A stretch of 64,000 nucleotides of DNA, taken from contig CP136064.1 of NCBI GenBank assembly GCA_032622095.1, positions 130,621,605 to 130,685,604 on the forward strand. Reading direction: 5' to 3'. The notes under the pieces were generated by a model that did no database searches, was not told where the DNA came from, and was given only the letters and a program-made list of their open reading frames with translations. The DNA is from Siphonodentalium dalli (Eukaryota; Mollusca; Scaphopoda; Gadilida; Siphonodentaliidae). Each line of letters starts with the position of its first letter. Positions within the stretch are counted from its first letter, which is position 1. Below, piece after piece: positions 36,836 to 47,738 of the stretch. The translations under genes were made by a program, and so were the position numbers.

Positions 36836-37701
36836 TTTTTACCCACGTTTGTCGCAAACGTACGAGCGAGTGTCGGATTTGAATTCAGAGCTGACCATTT
36901 TAATTTTGTCGAGCACTGTACATGAGAGGCCTGAGGCTGAAGTACTTCGTCATTCATACATAATGCAATGGAGATTATGGGACGATGCGTTGATACGTCG
37001 ATGCTATCATCTTGTAAAATATCAACTGTTTGTATGTTGTGGCTCATTGCTTTATGAATAAGGAAATGGTATATAATTGAACCGGAATCAGGATATGTCG
37101 GTGGTACGAATGTTTTTACCGTGGTAGTTTTGAACGATTTTTCAATTGGAGAGCAAACACCTTTGTCCATAAACATATTTGTCAATAGCATGCCTCTGTA
37201 ATTTGGGCGAAAGGAATTTACGTTAAAGTCCCCCATAACGATTACAGTTCCCAACGAACTATAATAGTCAAATAAATTTGACACTTTCTCAATATACTTT
37301 GAGAAAAAATCGTCAGAGTAATTGCTGGAAGGAAGATATACTTGGAATATGTAGTAAAATGTCCATTGATTAATGTATAGTTGAATTCCAATAATTCTAT
37401 CATCTTCAGTGTCGATAATTGATACATTATCATTCCACTGCTTATGCCAAAAAATAGCTACTCCGGCTTTTGGTCGACCCTTTTTACCAGGAGGGCCGGG
37501 TGTTGCGTCACATACAGTGTAGGAGTTATAGTATTGTGATATATGGTCCTTCAGCCAATGTTCTGAGATGCCACAAACGTCCACTCCCTGCCTATCGATA
37601 AATCTAGATAAGTAGGAGGAGGATGAAAAGATGCCAGTGGCATTCCATGACATAAAGGATAACATGCTGAAAATAAAATATGTATAAAGAAGTGACATCA
37701 T
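36784..37701 (-). pseudogene. LINE A ORF2 endonuclease
   Basis: 305 aa form an APE-like endonuclease that would nick the genomic target. Motifs are SFMSWNATG (N), GISEHWL (catalytic E), VIVMGDFNVNS (D and N), SIIYHFLI where a D normally follows the second I, and DVSTHRPI where SDH is usual. The two missing aspartates suggest either loss of activity or clade-specific variation. The start MMSLLYTY is 37 bp after the ORF1 stop. The frame runs on briefly past the join with RT and stops at 36784. Confidence 0.85.
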
Positions 37702-37738
37702 CAGAGAAGAACTATTGTTCTGATCTCAATGATGCAGT

Positions 37739-38956
37739 TTAGTGCCAGCTAGGGACGCGGCTGCTGTTCAGTTGTTCACGAGAGCAATCCAATCTGGTAG
37801 TATCCATCCGAGTGCATGTCATACCCACCGGCCAGAAGTCTCTGTCCAGAATAAATTCAGAGTGGTCATTTAATACATTTATCCTGGCAGTAGAAGTTCC
37901 ATTCACACTTGGATAGAGGCGAACTATAGAAAATTCCACTCTGTTGTCATACATGTATTTCTCAATGTCGTCTGAAGAGTAGTTATTGTCTATGTCTCTC
38001 AGAAGTACTCGGTCGGTCTTAATTGGGATTCTAGAACTGTAATTCGATTTTGGAGTGCGCCTAGCACGTCTGTTATTTATGTTTTGTTGTCCGTTGTTCC
38101 ATCGCTGGCCTATCGGAGCTTTTGTATAGTGATAGTTGCCATTATAGTTTGGCCGAGCACGATCATGGTATTCAGGGTAAAGCTTCCTGTGAGTCGAATA
38201 TGAATTTCTAGGCGAATATGATCTACTGTGAAATGAACGGCGTCGTCTAGATGAGTGAGAACGGCGTCGCCTTGGTGAACGTGAGAATGAATGACGTCGT
38301 GATTGGGAGCGACGACTTCTTGATGAGCGAGAACCCTGAGGTGAACGCGGGCGATAACGTCGAGATGAACGAGAACGATGGCGCGATGAGCGTGAATGAA
38401 GTTGAGAATGAGAACATGTTGGAGAATTAGATATCGACAGTCGCGGTGATGATGCACGTTGCAGATGAGTAGTTAGGTTCATTTCTCCGACGGTGGACTC
38501 GACATCGGCTGATCTAATTGATTCAGTATCAATGACATCTACTTTGGACGAAGTTGATTGAGTACCATAATCTGATTTGTACGTAGATTGCATCCTTTGT
38601 GTTAGCTCACTGAAGAAGGTTCCCATCGTGCTTTTAATAAAGTCAACACAATCTGCGGTGCACGATGCCTTGTTTACATTAGAAGAATCACAATTTTGTC
38701 CGCATTCAATCTGTTCTTGTACTTGACCGGTTAGTGCATCTAGTTTTGCAGAGTTTGAATTTATTTTTGCATATTCTATACTCATGCGGTCTAAAACGTC
38801 TGAGAAGTCCTGACGCAGAACAGTAAAATCATTTTTTATATGGTTTGAACCGTTCAGGTTATCATCTTGTAGTTGGTCAATTTTTAGTTTGTTTTCATGC
38901 ACTATTCTTTTAATTTCGGCAACGTCCTCTTCAACATATTTCACTCGGATGTCCAA
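37739..38956 (-). CDS. LINE A ORF1 protein (coiled coil, RS-rich, RRM-like)
   Basis: 405 aa, open throughout. Residues 1-90 look like a coiled coil (MDIRVKYVEEDVAEIKRIV), probably for multimerisation. Residues 185-265 are very rich in RS and SR dipeptides, like splicing factors. Residues 310-385 (DRVLLRDIDNNYSSDDIEKY) resemble a small RRM-like fold that may bind nucleic acid. It is expected to coat element RNA in the cytoplasm. The start is the first ATG after 52 bp of 5' sequence. The fold assignments are by eye. Confidence 0.8.
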   Translation of the reverse strand: MDIRVKYVEEDVAEIKRIVHENKLKIDQLQDDNLNGSNHIKNDFTVLRQDFSDVLDRMSIEYAKINSNSAKLDALTGQVQEQIECGQNCDSSNVNKASCTADCVDFIKSTMGTFFSELTQRMQSTYKSDYGTQSTSSKVDVIDTESIRSADVESTVGEMNLTTHLQRASSPRLSISNSPTCSHSQLHSRSSRHRSRSSRRYRPRSPQGSRSSRSRRSQSRRHSFSRSPRRRRSHSSRRRRSFHSRSYSPRNSYSTHRKLYPEYHDRARPNYNGNYHYTKAPIGQRWNNGQQNINNRRARRTPKSNYSSRIPIKTDRVLLRDIDNNYSSDDIEKYMYDNRVEFSIVRLYPSVNGTSTARINVLNDHSEFILDRDFWPVGMTCTRMDTTRLDCSREQLNSSRVPSWH

Positions 38957-39008
38957 TCCAGAGATGTTTCCCTGTATCGTGGGGATATCTATATTAATAG
39001 CCTTATTT

Positions 39009-39981
39009 ATTCCAGGAAAGCAGCAAAATGCAGATGGTCGAACTTTTACAAAGGTCCGCTAGATTAGACCTCATTGATGAACGATCTAAATTTGTGCTAG
39101 AAAAGGTCACAGACGTGGAATCGAGGTTCATGAGAAATGAACTTATATTCACAGGTATATGCGAGGCCTAAACTCCCAAACATTCAACCGAAGTAGTCCT
39201 CAAACGTTTCATGGAAGACCAACTCAATATCGACCACGATATTAGTCTGGAATTCGCTAAACGGCTTGGCAAAGGTAAAAGCCCGAGACCAATACCGGCA
39301 CGATTTTCCAGACTGAAGGACCGTGATGCAATCAAACGAAAAAGCGGCATTCTCAGAGGCACAAACTTCTTTATAAATGAGAACTTCCCGGATGTTGTGA
39401 ACGACTATAGGCAAAATACATTAAAGAAAAAAGCCAAGAAATTTCGAGGGAAGGGGCAGAAAGAGCCCGGACAAGTACATAGGGAATTCCACCCAGGAAG
39501 AGGACACTCACAGACAGGGGGCCGTAGAATGGCACGTGGCCACCGAGGGCGAGGTGGAAGAGGCGCACACGTGAACTCTCAAGATTATATGAACAATAGC
39601 TATTTTGACAAAACTCCGAACACCAATTATATGTATGCACGCGAACCACTGCCCCCACCACCACCACACCCACCATCACCACCACCACCACCACCACCAC
39701 CGGCAAGCAGGACATATGTTGGCCCGCCTCAATATGGACCCTCGCCATTCACCAATAGCCACCCACCACTACCACCCCCTCCTCAGCTCCCTCAACCCCC
39801 CACAAAGCCGATCGCCAACCCCACTCCCATACAGCAAGCAATCATTGACACTCCATCTCCAATGCAAACTCAATCTGTAACACAACCGCAGACTTCCACG
39901 CTCAACGACGGCCCCATTTGTGATGCTCGCAATGTCAAAGAAGACGAGCCTCCAGGTGAACCAAAGGCTGACACTGAGTAG
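39009..39981 (+). pseudogene. LINE B ORF1, second copy (C-terminal 256 aa still open)
   Basis: This copy retains sequence lost from 32263-33376. From 39211 an open frame of 256 aa reads the L1-type ORF1 core (HDISLEFAKRLGKGKSPRPI, then LRGTNFFINENFPDVVNDYR), an RGG box (MARGHRGRGGRGAH), and a long proline-rich tail (PPPPPPHPPSPPPPPPPP). Upstream, the same TAA after GICEA separates it from the coiled-coil part, as in copy 1. Divergence from copy 1 is small (a few substitutions and indels), so the duplication is young compared with LINE B itself. Confidence 0.85.
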
Positions 39982-39984
39982 GAA

Positions 39985-40760
39985 GGCCCGGGAGTGTTCC
40001 AGATACGACTTCTATCACTGAATGTATGTGGGCTCCAAACACGATTAGAAGACCCGGAATTTTTGGAATATATAGACAATTTTGACATTCTTTTGTTTCA
40101 AGAAACCAAGACCGACAATTTAGATGTTATATAAATAGAAAATTTTAATGTCCTAGAGTTAATGAATAGAAAAACCATATCAAAGAATCGTTCAGGGGGA
40201 CTATGCATTGCCATCAGAGAATCCCTCAAACCTTTCTTCAATATTATCACAGATGACTGCCCAGAAATCCTCTGATGTGAGTTCCGCGGACCCAAGGGTC
40301 CAACATATGCGATCGGTAACGTTTATATACCATGCGAAAACTCTAAATACTTCAACGAGAATACATTTTACAGAATCCACGTTTCTATATTAGAGAAATT
40401 TGTCTGCTATGATCACATATTTATCAGTGGAGATTTCAATTTAAGAACAGGAACGCTCGATGATATCACACATGTAGGCAAATTAATAGAAGAGTTTTCA
40501 CTCAATCTCCCCTCCAAACACCGACATAACCCATGCAGACACCTCATCTAACAACTCCGGAACGAAATTACTCAGACTTTGCGAAAGTACCAGCTTGATA
40601 ATACTGAATGGCAGAATAGGTTGTGATTACCCAAAACCTAACTTCACAACATGGGGGTACAGCGTTATTGACTACATGATTACCACCCCGAAACTCACCT
40701 AAGATGTTATTTTCAAGTCGCAGAATATAACCCGCTTGCATCTGACATACACTGTTCAAT
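39985..40760 (+). pseudogene. LINE B endonuclease, second copy (stops and frameshifts)
   Basis: The domain reads RLLSLNVCGLQTRLEDPEF, LLFQETKT, then CEFRGPKGPTYAIGNVYIP, FISGDFNLRTG and VIDYMITTPKL in changing frames. These are the N, E, GDFN and xIDY motifs of APE-type LINE endonucleases. Stops after NLDVI and CPEIL match copy 1. More stops follow beyond 40540. It continues past the point (40390) where copy 1 is cut by LINE A. Confidence 0.8.
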
Positions 40761-41059
40761 TATCGCGTGTATACGGATGCGTGTTTGTAAAGAGAGCAAA
40801 CGACTAGTGGTTAAGAACAGCACAAAGCCGAAACTCCCAAGTGGAAATAATCACAGGAATAACTTAACTGCCAAATACCGCCGCCAACCATCGCGAATAC
40901 GTGACACCCCAAAAATTGAATATACCGACCCACACAAGCCGAGAACAGTGAATGATCTCACCGCTATATTCGTGCGTACGCATAATCAGCCCTGTCCGGA
41001 CAGACAGACAGACAAACATAAACAGGATATCCGACGCGTTCAGCAATATCCTTTTAGGC

Positions 41060-42250
41060 ACTGAAAAAGAACAATATTCTACCGCACGAACCATGACTAG
41101 GAGACCAAATCCGCGAATAAAAATAAAAAACAAAGCACCGTGGTTCAAAAATGACTGCGCCCAAAATCCGCCCAACCACACAACACAAAGCACGCTGATA
41201 GAATCAAGATATCATTATAAAATAACTTTGAGAAAAAGTAAGAAATTATATTACACACATCTCAGGAACAAAATTCATGATCTTAAAGGTAACTAAAGCT
41301 CTGAATTTTGGAAATTTATGAAACAATTAGATAGAAAATCGGATGGCAATCCAGTAATCCCGTCAGCGCATATTTTTAAGGAACATTTCGCATTCGAAGA
41401 GCAGAAACTTTTCTCGCGAGTTGCACAGGAACGCCGAACGCCGAACCTCCCTTACTCCGATACGTCTAGCATAGACAATTCCCTTTTGAACAGAGAAATC
41501 ACAGTTGGGGAAGTGGCGCAAGCCGTTAAAAATCTTAAGAACGGGAAGGCACCGGGGCATGATGGGATAACCAATGAAATGATTAATATATATATATATA
41601 GTAGTCAACAGCTAGGGCCCTTCTATGCCAGGTTTTTCAACCTAATCCTCTCTACCGGTTATATACCAACGGAATGGTCGCTCGGCACCATACGACCCAT
41701 CTTTAAGAATAAAGGCGACTTTTTGAACTCCGACAATTATAGAAGAATTACACTGCTGTGCGTTATTTCCAAAATGTTTACTAGCATTCAATGTAAACGC
41801 ATAAATGTTTTCCTGTTAGAGAATGACCTTCAGATTGAATCTCAGGCTGGATTCCGTAAAGGATACTCTACCGTAGACCACATATTGGCCATGTATATGT
41901 TGACTCAATTACTCAAATCAGGGAAACAAAACTTGCACTGCGCATTCGTCGATTTTTCCAAAGCATTCGATTCAGTGTGGAGAGATGGGCGAAACTGAGG
42001 TATCATAAAATCACCGGAAATGTACTCAGAACAATACAGAAGATATATGATAATCTTAAGATGAAAGTAATCGCTAACCTATGCTAACCTAATCGCTAAT
42101 CAATGTACCTAAATGACCTTGAACTTTTCCTCGAATCGCGAAACTGCAATGGTATCCTGGTATCCACTATGTGGCATCTGCGGACGACTATATTGATATT
42201 TTCAAGAAGCTGTTCCTAATCATTTACGCAGATGATACAGTTATCCTGGC
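41060..42250 (+). pseudogene. LINE B reverse transcriptase (motif B region deleted)
   Basis: The largest open piece (41318-41998, 226 aa) contains NLKNGKAPGHDGITNEMI, DNYRRITLLCVISKMF, AGFRKGYSTVDHI and HCAFVDFSKAFDSVW (motif A). After a stop at 41998, only about 220 bp separate it from IYADDTVILA (42222), with MYLNDLELFLESRNCNG between. The expected Q-G-x-x-L-S-P motif B is absent, so a deletion removed part of the palm. The protein could not work. Confidence 0.85.
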
Positions 42251-43372
42251 TAACTCCCCGCATCAATCTTCAGACCGCGCTCACCCATTTCGCACAGTAC
42301 TGTGACACGTGGAAATTGAACATAAATTATTCTAAAACAAAAGCTATGATTTTTAGCGGGCGGAAAAAGATTAAACAACCCCTTAAACTGCACATAAACG
42401 GCGAACTCATAGAAAGTGTAAGTCACTTTAAGTACCTGGGTACTTGGTTCAGCAAAACGTGCAACTTCAAAAGGGAGAGATACCTCAGATGCAATGACGC
42501 TAACAAGGCAATGTATACTCTTATAAGTAAAGTTAGAAAGCACAAATTAACATTTGATTGTACCCTTGACATATAAGAAAAAACCATTGTCCCGATAATT
42601 ACATACGGGTGTGAAGTATGGGGTCATGAAAACATAACAGCGTTTGGAAAGCTGGAGATATGGTTCCTTAAATTCATGTTCGGCTTAAAAAAACCGACTG
42701 CCACTTCCTTTCTTAACGGTGAAACCGGAATATTCCCAATTGGGGAAAACTTATGAACATGCCCACCAATAGGTTACCACTAAAACTATATTACTCCACC
42801 CTTTCATCATCAAACAACAATGCATGGTTGCAATACGTTCGTAAAACTTTGAATGAATTGGGACGGTCGGCATTTTGGATCAATCAATGGTCCCCCGAAA
42901 CAAAGCAATTCAATAGAGCAATCAAAGAAAGACTACACGACATATTTATCCAAGAATGGAGGGGTTCTGTATCATCGTCCAGCAAATGCTCATTCTACAG
43001 AATAGTAAAAACTGACTTTGGCAAAGAATCATACATCTCATCTAGGAATCAATGCACCGTCTCACGATTAATGAAATTTAGAACGAGAAATCACCATTTA
43101 CCAATTGAAACGGGGTCCTGGACAAACACAGAGTATACCGATCGTAAATGCAAGCTATGTAACCTGGAAATAGGAGACGAATTCCACATTATCCTTAAAT
43201 TTCCAAAATTGAATGATCTTAGGAAGAGACATATCGAACCATACTACTATACTAGGCCAAACACGATTAAATTAAACGCACTTTTCAACACTAAGAATAG
43301 TAGAATATTGGCCCATTTGACTCTTTTTATCCGAAAAGCCCTCATATTTTGCCAGGAACACCCTGTGGCTTA
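42219..43372 (+). pseudogene. LINE B RT thumb and C-terminal domain
   Basis: Two open pieces (42232-42576 and 42753-43373) follow the YADD box. The first has WKLNINYSKTKAMIFSG and SHFKYLGTWF, usual after motif C. The second ends with RKCKLCNLEIGDEFHIIL, a C-x2-C...H motif that lacks the usual final cysteine, and a tail ending CQEHPVA before TAA. A stop after TLDI and a frameshift near 42750 separate them. The family is probably L1/CR1-like; the clade is uncertain. Confidence 0.8.
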
Positions 43373-43780
43373 ACTATGGGCCAAGCTGAACCACTACACA
43401 TCCTACAATATGGATATACTATATATTCCCAACCCATCCCTGTGGATACACTATTTCTCATGTGGTAATACTTTTGTCCCTGATGTCAAACAAATAAACT
43501 TCATTAGAACCACGATAGAATCCACCCACCCCCATAATACCCCCCCACCCCCCCAAATATTTCTCATACGGCTTTACTCTAGATTTCGCCCATCTTGTTA
43601 ATAAAAGAAACCTCATTAGAACCACCATAACACCACGCCACAATTTCCATCGAAATTGCACAGCGACACCAATCCCCTCGCCCAACCAGCGCATGCGTCA
43701 CGTATTTTATGTATTATTATGTTCTATACTGTATAGCTTCAATATCATTACATTCATGACAACATAAGCTAATAAATAAA

Positions 43781-43800
43781 TCGTATCGTATCGTATCGTA
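43781..43800 (+). repeat. (TCGTA)4 tail of LINE B
   Basis: Four perfect pentanucleotide units follow AATAAATAAA and directly precede the resumed repeat R. Short tandem tails are typical 3' ends of LINEs that lack poly(A). Confidence 0.8.
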
Positions 43801-44090
43801 CGATGTAATGTGTAGAGTTTGATGACAGGGAATAAAATAAATATTTATCGCGGAATATGGTGTCAAAAGTCACGTAAATAATATAATCTCGAGCTGGGAA
43901 CTTCACGTACCGATCAATAAATCATTAAGCAACAGGTATTAACAAAGAAATACATTCCCCGCGTTATTTTTCGACTTTATAAGGTTTCCTGTCAAAACTT
44001 TAATAAGTTCCCGGGTTTTGTACTGGTGGAATATGATCTCTACGGGCGTTAGACAGAGTAGAGATTGATGGCATAATCTAGGTATTAATA
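43801..44090 (-). repeat. Repeat R, inverted copy, right piece
   Basis: This is the reverse complement of about 30290-30575: AGAGTTTGATGA, CTCGAGCTGGGAACTTCACG and CTACGGGCGTTAGACAGAGT match at high identity. Confidence 0.8.
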
Positions 44091-44369
44091 TAACTACCTG
44101 ATAGATATATAAGTATATAGAATTAATGTTACCGATGGCGAGTTGATACGCACGAGTGTATGGCGGCCTTATTCAACACTGCTCTCGTTGTGAACTAACT
44201 AATGTACGTTGCACGGACCTCTTTTGAAAATAAAAAATAGTTGTCCGACTATACTGGATAAAATTTCCCGCACCAGCACACAAAATTACGGTTGATGTGC
44301 GAAGTTAAAAGAGTTTCAACCTAAAAAAAAAATTCTTTGGAGGAAACGTTTTTGAGGGAATTGGAAATT

Positions 44370-44690
44370 TAGCATGCAGAACAGCCAACCCACAACCACT
44401 CAAACGTGTCCAGAGCATAGTCTGGTCGTTGAAGCATTGGACCTAGAACAAATTGTTTACAAGCTGTTTTTGGTGTCATATTGTCGGGCAGAATGTAGGG
44501 AACAACATATCCAAAATCCGCTAAAATCCGCTTTGGGGAAAATTCTCTATTGAAGATGGCGTCCATAATGTCTGTTGTTATCGGAAAATACTGACTTCTG
44601 CTGCAGGTGCTCCAATTAATGCCAAATTCGTAATAAATTGAAATATACACAAATATTGCTTAGTCGTAAACCATATATGTAGAATATTTT
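44370..44690 (-). repeat. Dispersed repeat with ADFGYVVP reading frame, copy 1
   Basis: The minus-strand translation contains RILADFGYVVP and MTPKTACKQFVLG. It is one of three related segments, two of which (this one and 46305-46450) share the peptide. No known protein family comes to mind. Confidence 0.6.
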
Positions 44691-46259
44691 TCCCAAAATG
44701 GCCACCAAAATTGACAAAATCGAATGAAATTTACGTTTAGTGCAAATTGAATAGCTAGTCCTATACGAGTGAACAAACGCACGAATATTGCGAGGAAGAA
44801 TGACTACAAGTATAAGAGAAACTTTTGATTAGAGATGTACGAATTCTCTCTGATGTATCTCACGAGAGAGCAAGCGAAATCAGGGTCTTGTGGAACGGTT
44901 AAATCTGGACTTTTGGGTGTCCAGAAACGGAAAAATGACGCAGTTTTATCTGTACCGCTAATCTTGAATCGTGTGATATATGTGTAATTAAACAGCTAAA
45001 CTGGGTTTAGTAGGGATGTATTGACTATGCGGCCTTTCTCTAGAAGCAGAAATATATGTATTCAGAGCAGTCTCACGAATGAGACCGATCACCATTTATT
45101 TTGATATCTACGGTATAAAACCTTAAAAAATTAATTGCTATAAAACGGTATGAATTATGTTCATATTGTACTGGGGAGAATGCGTAGATCCTATTGTACG
45201 TTTATCAAAATAGTATAGTTGCCTCAGATCAAGTGATAAAACACGAATATTTCGCTTTTATCACAAGAATGCGTGATGGTGTACCATGAACTAAATTTGT
45301 TAAATCACAAATGAGTACCATAGACTGTCTTCAATAAATTCAAAACTTGACCAAAATTGCCTACATAATCTGTGACAGAGACTGTGTTTATACCTGGAAA
45401 TTATATTTGGTTGAATTCACCAAGGCCGCATCTACGTGAAACTTACTACGTTGTCTTCAACCGCATCACCGCGTTTACCCATTTTCCATAATGTTACACA
45501 TGTCTGTTGCATACAGAACCACAACTAACAATATTGGGTGAATATTCAACGTTGGAATAACATCTTAAACGATGATCACCTGATATTTAGCACGATTACG
45601 TGGGTGGTATTGTAATATATTTTCAAACAAAAATATACTGAAAACTAATAGTGTGCATTGCGCTGTAGCTTATTCTAGTTGTAAATTGGCCACTGAAGTA
45701 ATTTTAACAAAATTGTCTACCAAGAAACCGGGTTGGTAGCAGAATGGAAATTAGTCTTACATACAATGTACTGTGTACAGTCTCTTTGACCTGGTGAGAT
45801 TCGGTGCTAATCCATTGAAGATATGAGTGTTTCTTTACAGTATAATAACCATTGCGACATAAGTGTATCGTTTATTATCACCGGGAGTGTTGACAATTCC
45901 GGAAATATATACTAGTATTTATACCTCTAGAGTATGCACTTAAATTTCGGCGTTGCATTCAATATTTAATAACCATGCCGAATGAAACTACCATGCACTG
46001 TAATGCGAAACGAGCTATTTTTGTTTTGCCCAACAGTTGGATGTTGGATAAGCAGAACACCCAAACGTTAAAGACGTAAATCATTGGGGGTTGACTTGCT
46101 GTGCAGTGACCGATGATTCTTCAGATTGATCTGTTTTAATGATGTGTGTACCTTTAAAGATATTTAACAACCGACTTGTATATTGCCAATACGTATTTCA
46201 CTCTTATGTAGTTACCCAATATGTTGCCACTACCCAGTATGATGCCACTATATATCGTA
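44691..46259. other. Unassigned spacer between repeat copies
   Basis: No gene, RNA or repeat was recognised in about 1.6 kb. Confidence 0.4.
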
Positions 46260-46304
46260 TAATGACTTATATCGAGAACTGATGTACATGTAGTATAGAC
46301 AACC

Positions 46305-46450
46305 ATGTTGGACGCCATCGTGGATAACAAAGTTTCCCTAACGCGGATTTTTGCGGATTTTGGATATGTTGTTCCTGATGCTTTTCCGCGTCCAATGACA
46401 CCGAAAACAGCTTGTAAACAATTTGTTCTAGGTTCACCTCAAAATCGAGT
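46305..46450 (+). repeat. Dispersed repeat with ADFGYVVP reading frame, copy 2 (inverted)
   Basis: Translation gives FADFGYVVP and MTPKTACKQFVLG on +. It is about 85% identical by eye to the reverse complement of copy 1. It lies just upstream of the first metallopeptidase exon, but in another frame. Confidence 0.6.
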
Positions 46451-46725
46451 CTCAACGACCAGCAGTGTTCTTATCTCAAACAAGACAAACTACCACAGGG
46501 CATATCGATATATTGAAGTAACCGATGGCAAAAACGAAGTAAACTTACAAGTTAGATGTATGTGCGACCTATGGGAGCGTAATATATATTATAACCTTAA
46601 AAACTTTACATGTTCTAGCACGTTGTATTTACTATGGCGACGACAGTAGACCGGGCTCAGAGGCAGAAAGTCATACATGTGGGAGCGTCCGTGCAGTACC
46701 ACAAGAGCTACGATATTCAACCAAC

Positions 46726-46792
46726 ATGAAGCCATCTGGGCTCAATAATTTTTACCAGAAATACACTGAGGCGTATGGAATTCCAGTTGTAT
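46726..46792 (+). CDS. Putative zinc metallopeptidase, upstream exon (partial)
   Basis: The exon encodes MKPSGLNNFYQKYTEAYGIP followed by VV and one base of the next codon. It ends at T|GTGAGT (phase 1). That base joins CG at the next acceptor to make a serine, giving VV-S-SAYVSD, which fits the conserved start of this peptidase family (FY-x-KY-x-x-x-GIP followed by a serine-containing loop). The ATG is the first in this frame near the exon, but the frame is open further upstream, so the true start and any signal peptide may lie in an earlier exon. The neighbouring sequence is repetitive. The function follows from the next two exons. Confidence 0.65.
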
Positions 46793-46844
46793 GTGAGTAT
46801 CATCATTATCATCTCCATCGACATAGTCATAATACGTCGTCGTC

Positions 46845-46956
46845 GTCGTCATTGTCACCTCCATCGTCATCGACGTCAACATCGACAATATTCATCATTC
46901 ATCACCGTCATCATCATCATCATCATCATCATCAGTATCATCATCAACGCTTTCGT
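46845..46956 (+). repeat. Trinucleotide-rich tract (CGT/ATC) in intron 1
   Basis: CGTCGTCGTCGT and CATCATCATCATCAT runs lie a short way after the donor site. The S- and H-rich frames are artefacts. Confidence 0.85.
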
Positions 46957-47301
46957 TGACTGCCATACCACTCATTCAGATCAATGTGCTTGTAACAGGA
47001 GATGAAATACATGTAGTTCATGCAGAATTGCCACACACAAAATATGTAAGAAAGAAAGATATAGAATCGCAATAATTTTGCGCACATGTCTCTCTATTTT
47101 TCTTGGCTGGGTGGTTGCCTGGAACTTCATACAATCTGAATGGAATGAGATTGGGCTGTTTGGTCAAAATATACAATAGCAGCTACGACAGAACACGAAG
47201 TTCCAACATGCAAATGACACGACTACACTTAGTTATCAGATTGCTATAGCCATGTTTGATTGACGACATTTTGTAAACGTCTCTACCTCTCTATTCGACA
47301 G

Positions 47302-47738
47302 CGTCCGCCTATGTGTCGGATACAGCACTAAAACGAGCATGTTACGTTCTCAGAGCTATGTTGGCTGGCAATTCTAAAGTACGACAATGGTTTTACAAAC
47401 TGTCTGGTCGGATCGGTGTCATTGGAATAAACGAAGAAACGACGAACATTCCGGAGCACAGCCATTTGCCGAGTTGGTGGGATCAGCGAGCTCGTGGTCT
47501 TGGGGCTACGAAAGAGAGACCCATATCAACTGGCGGAGAGGAGAACGTTCTGTGTCACAGCTCGGACCGCTATCGTGAAGACATTCTTCTCCACGAGATG
47601 GCACACGGTGTTCACCTTCTGGGTGCCACCTACGCTATCAACAATTGGGATACCAGGCTAAAAAATGCATATAATCACGCAAAGCGTTGGGGTTTGTGGG
47701 CAAATACATACGCAATGGTGGATTTTAAGGAATATTTC
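47302..47738 (+). CDS. Putative zinc metallopeptidase, catalytic exon
   Basis: The acceptor TTCGACAG|CG and donor TTC|GTAAGT bound 437 bases (phases 1 and 0). The protein reads VSDTALKRACYVLRAMLAG, WWDQRARGLGATKERP, EENVLCHSSDRYREDILL, then HEMAHGVHLLG. HEMAH is an HExxH zinc site: two histidine ligands and the catalytic glutamate. The exon ends in MVDFKEYF, just before the third-ligand region. Similar proteins occur in bacteria and marine invertebrates, from memory, as secreted or lipoprotein gluzincin-type peptidases of unknown substrate. GLGAT and the cysteine in NVLCHS are typical of the family as I recall it. The exon is intact, so the gene is probably functional. Start and end codons are elsewhere. 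Confidence 0.8.

Larger units (their letters stand above)
33786..39008 (-). mobile_element. LINE A: non-LTR retrotransposon, nearly full length
   Basis: On the minus strand it has a short 5' region (38957-39008), ORF1 (405 aa), a 37-bp gap, ORF2 (endonuclease, reverse transcriptase, C-terminal domain) and a 3' UTR with a (GA)n tract, ending in an (AT)n tail at 33786-33795. It is flanked by direct repeats 32439-33785 and 39009-40390. The C-terminal C-x2-C...H...C motif and gene order resemble CR1/Jockey-type LINEs, but the clade is not certain. Confidence 0.85.
32095..43800 (+). mobile_element. LINE B: decayed non-LTR retrotransposon (interrupted by LINE A)
   Basis: The order on + is a 5' region, ORF1, APE-type endonuclease, reverse transcriptase, a C-terminal zinc-knuckle-like domain, and a tail of four TCGTA units (43781-43800). 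LINE A occupies 33786-39008 and is flanked by two copies of the same 1.35-kb LINE B segment. Many in-frame stops and at least one deletion make it inactive. The 5' boundary is approximate and rests on the split copy of repeat R. Confidence 0.8.

Noticed and set aside
46726-46959. 77-aa frame continuing into H-rich sequence as a complete protein
   Set aside because: After T|GTGAGT the sequence is intronic CAT repeats, and the phase fits the next exon instead.
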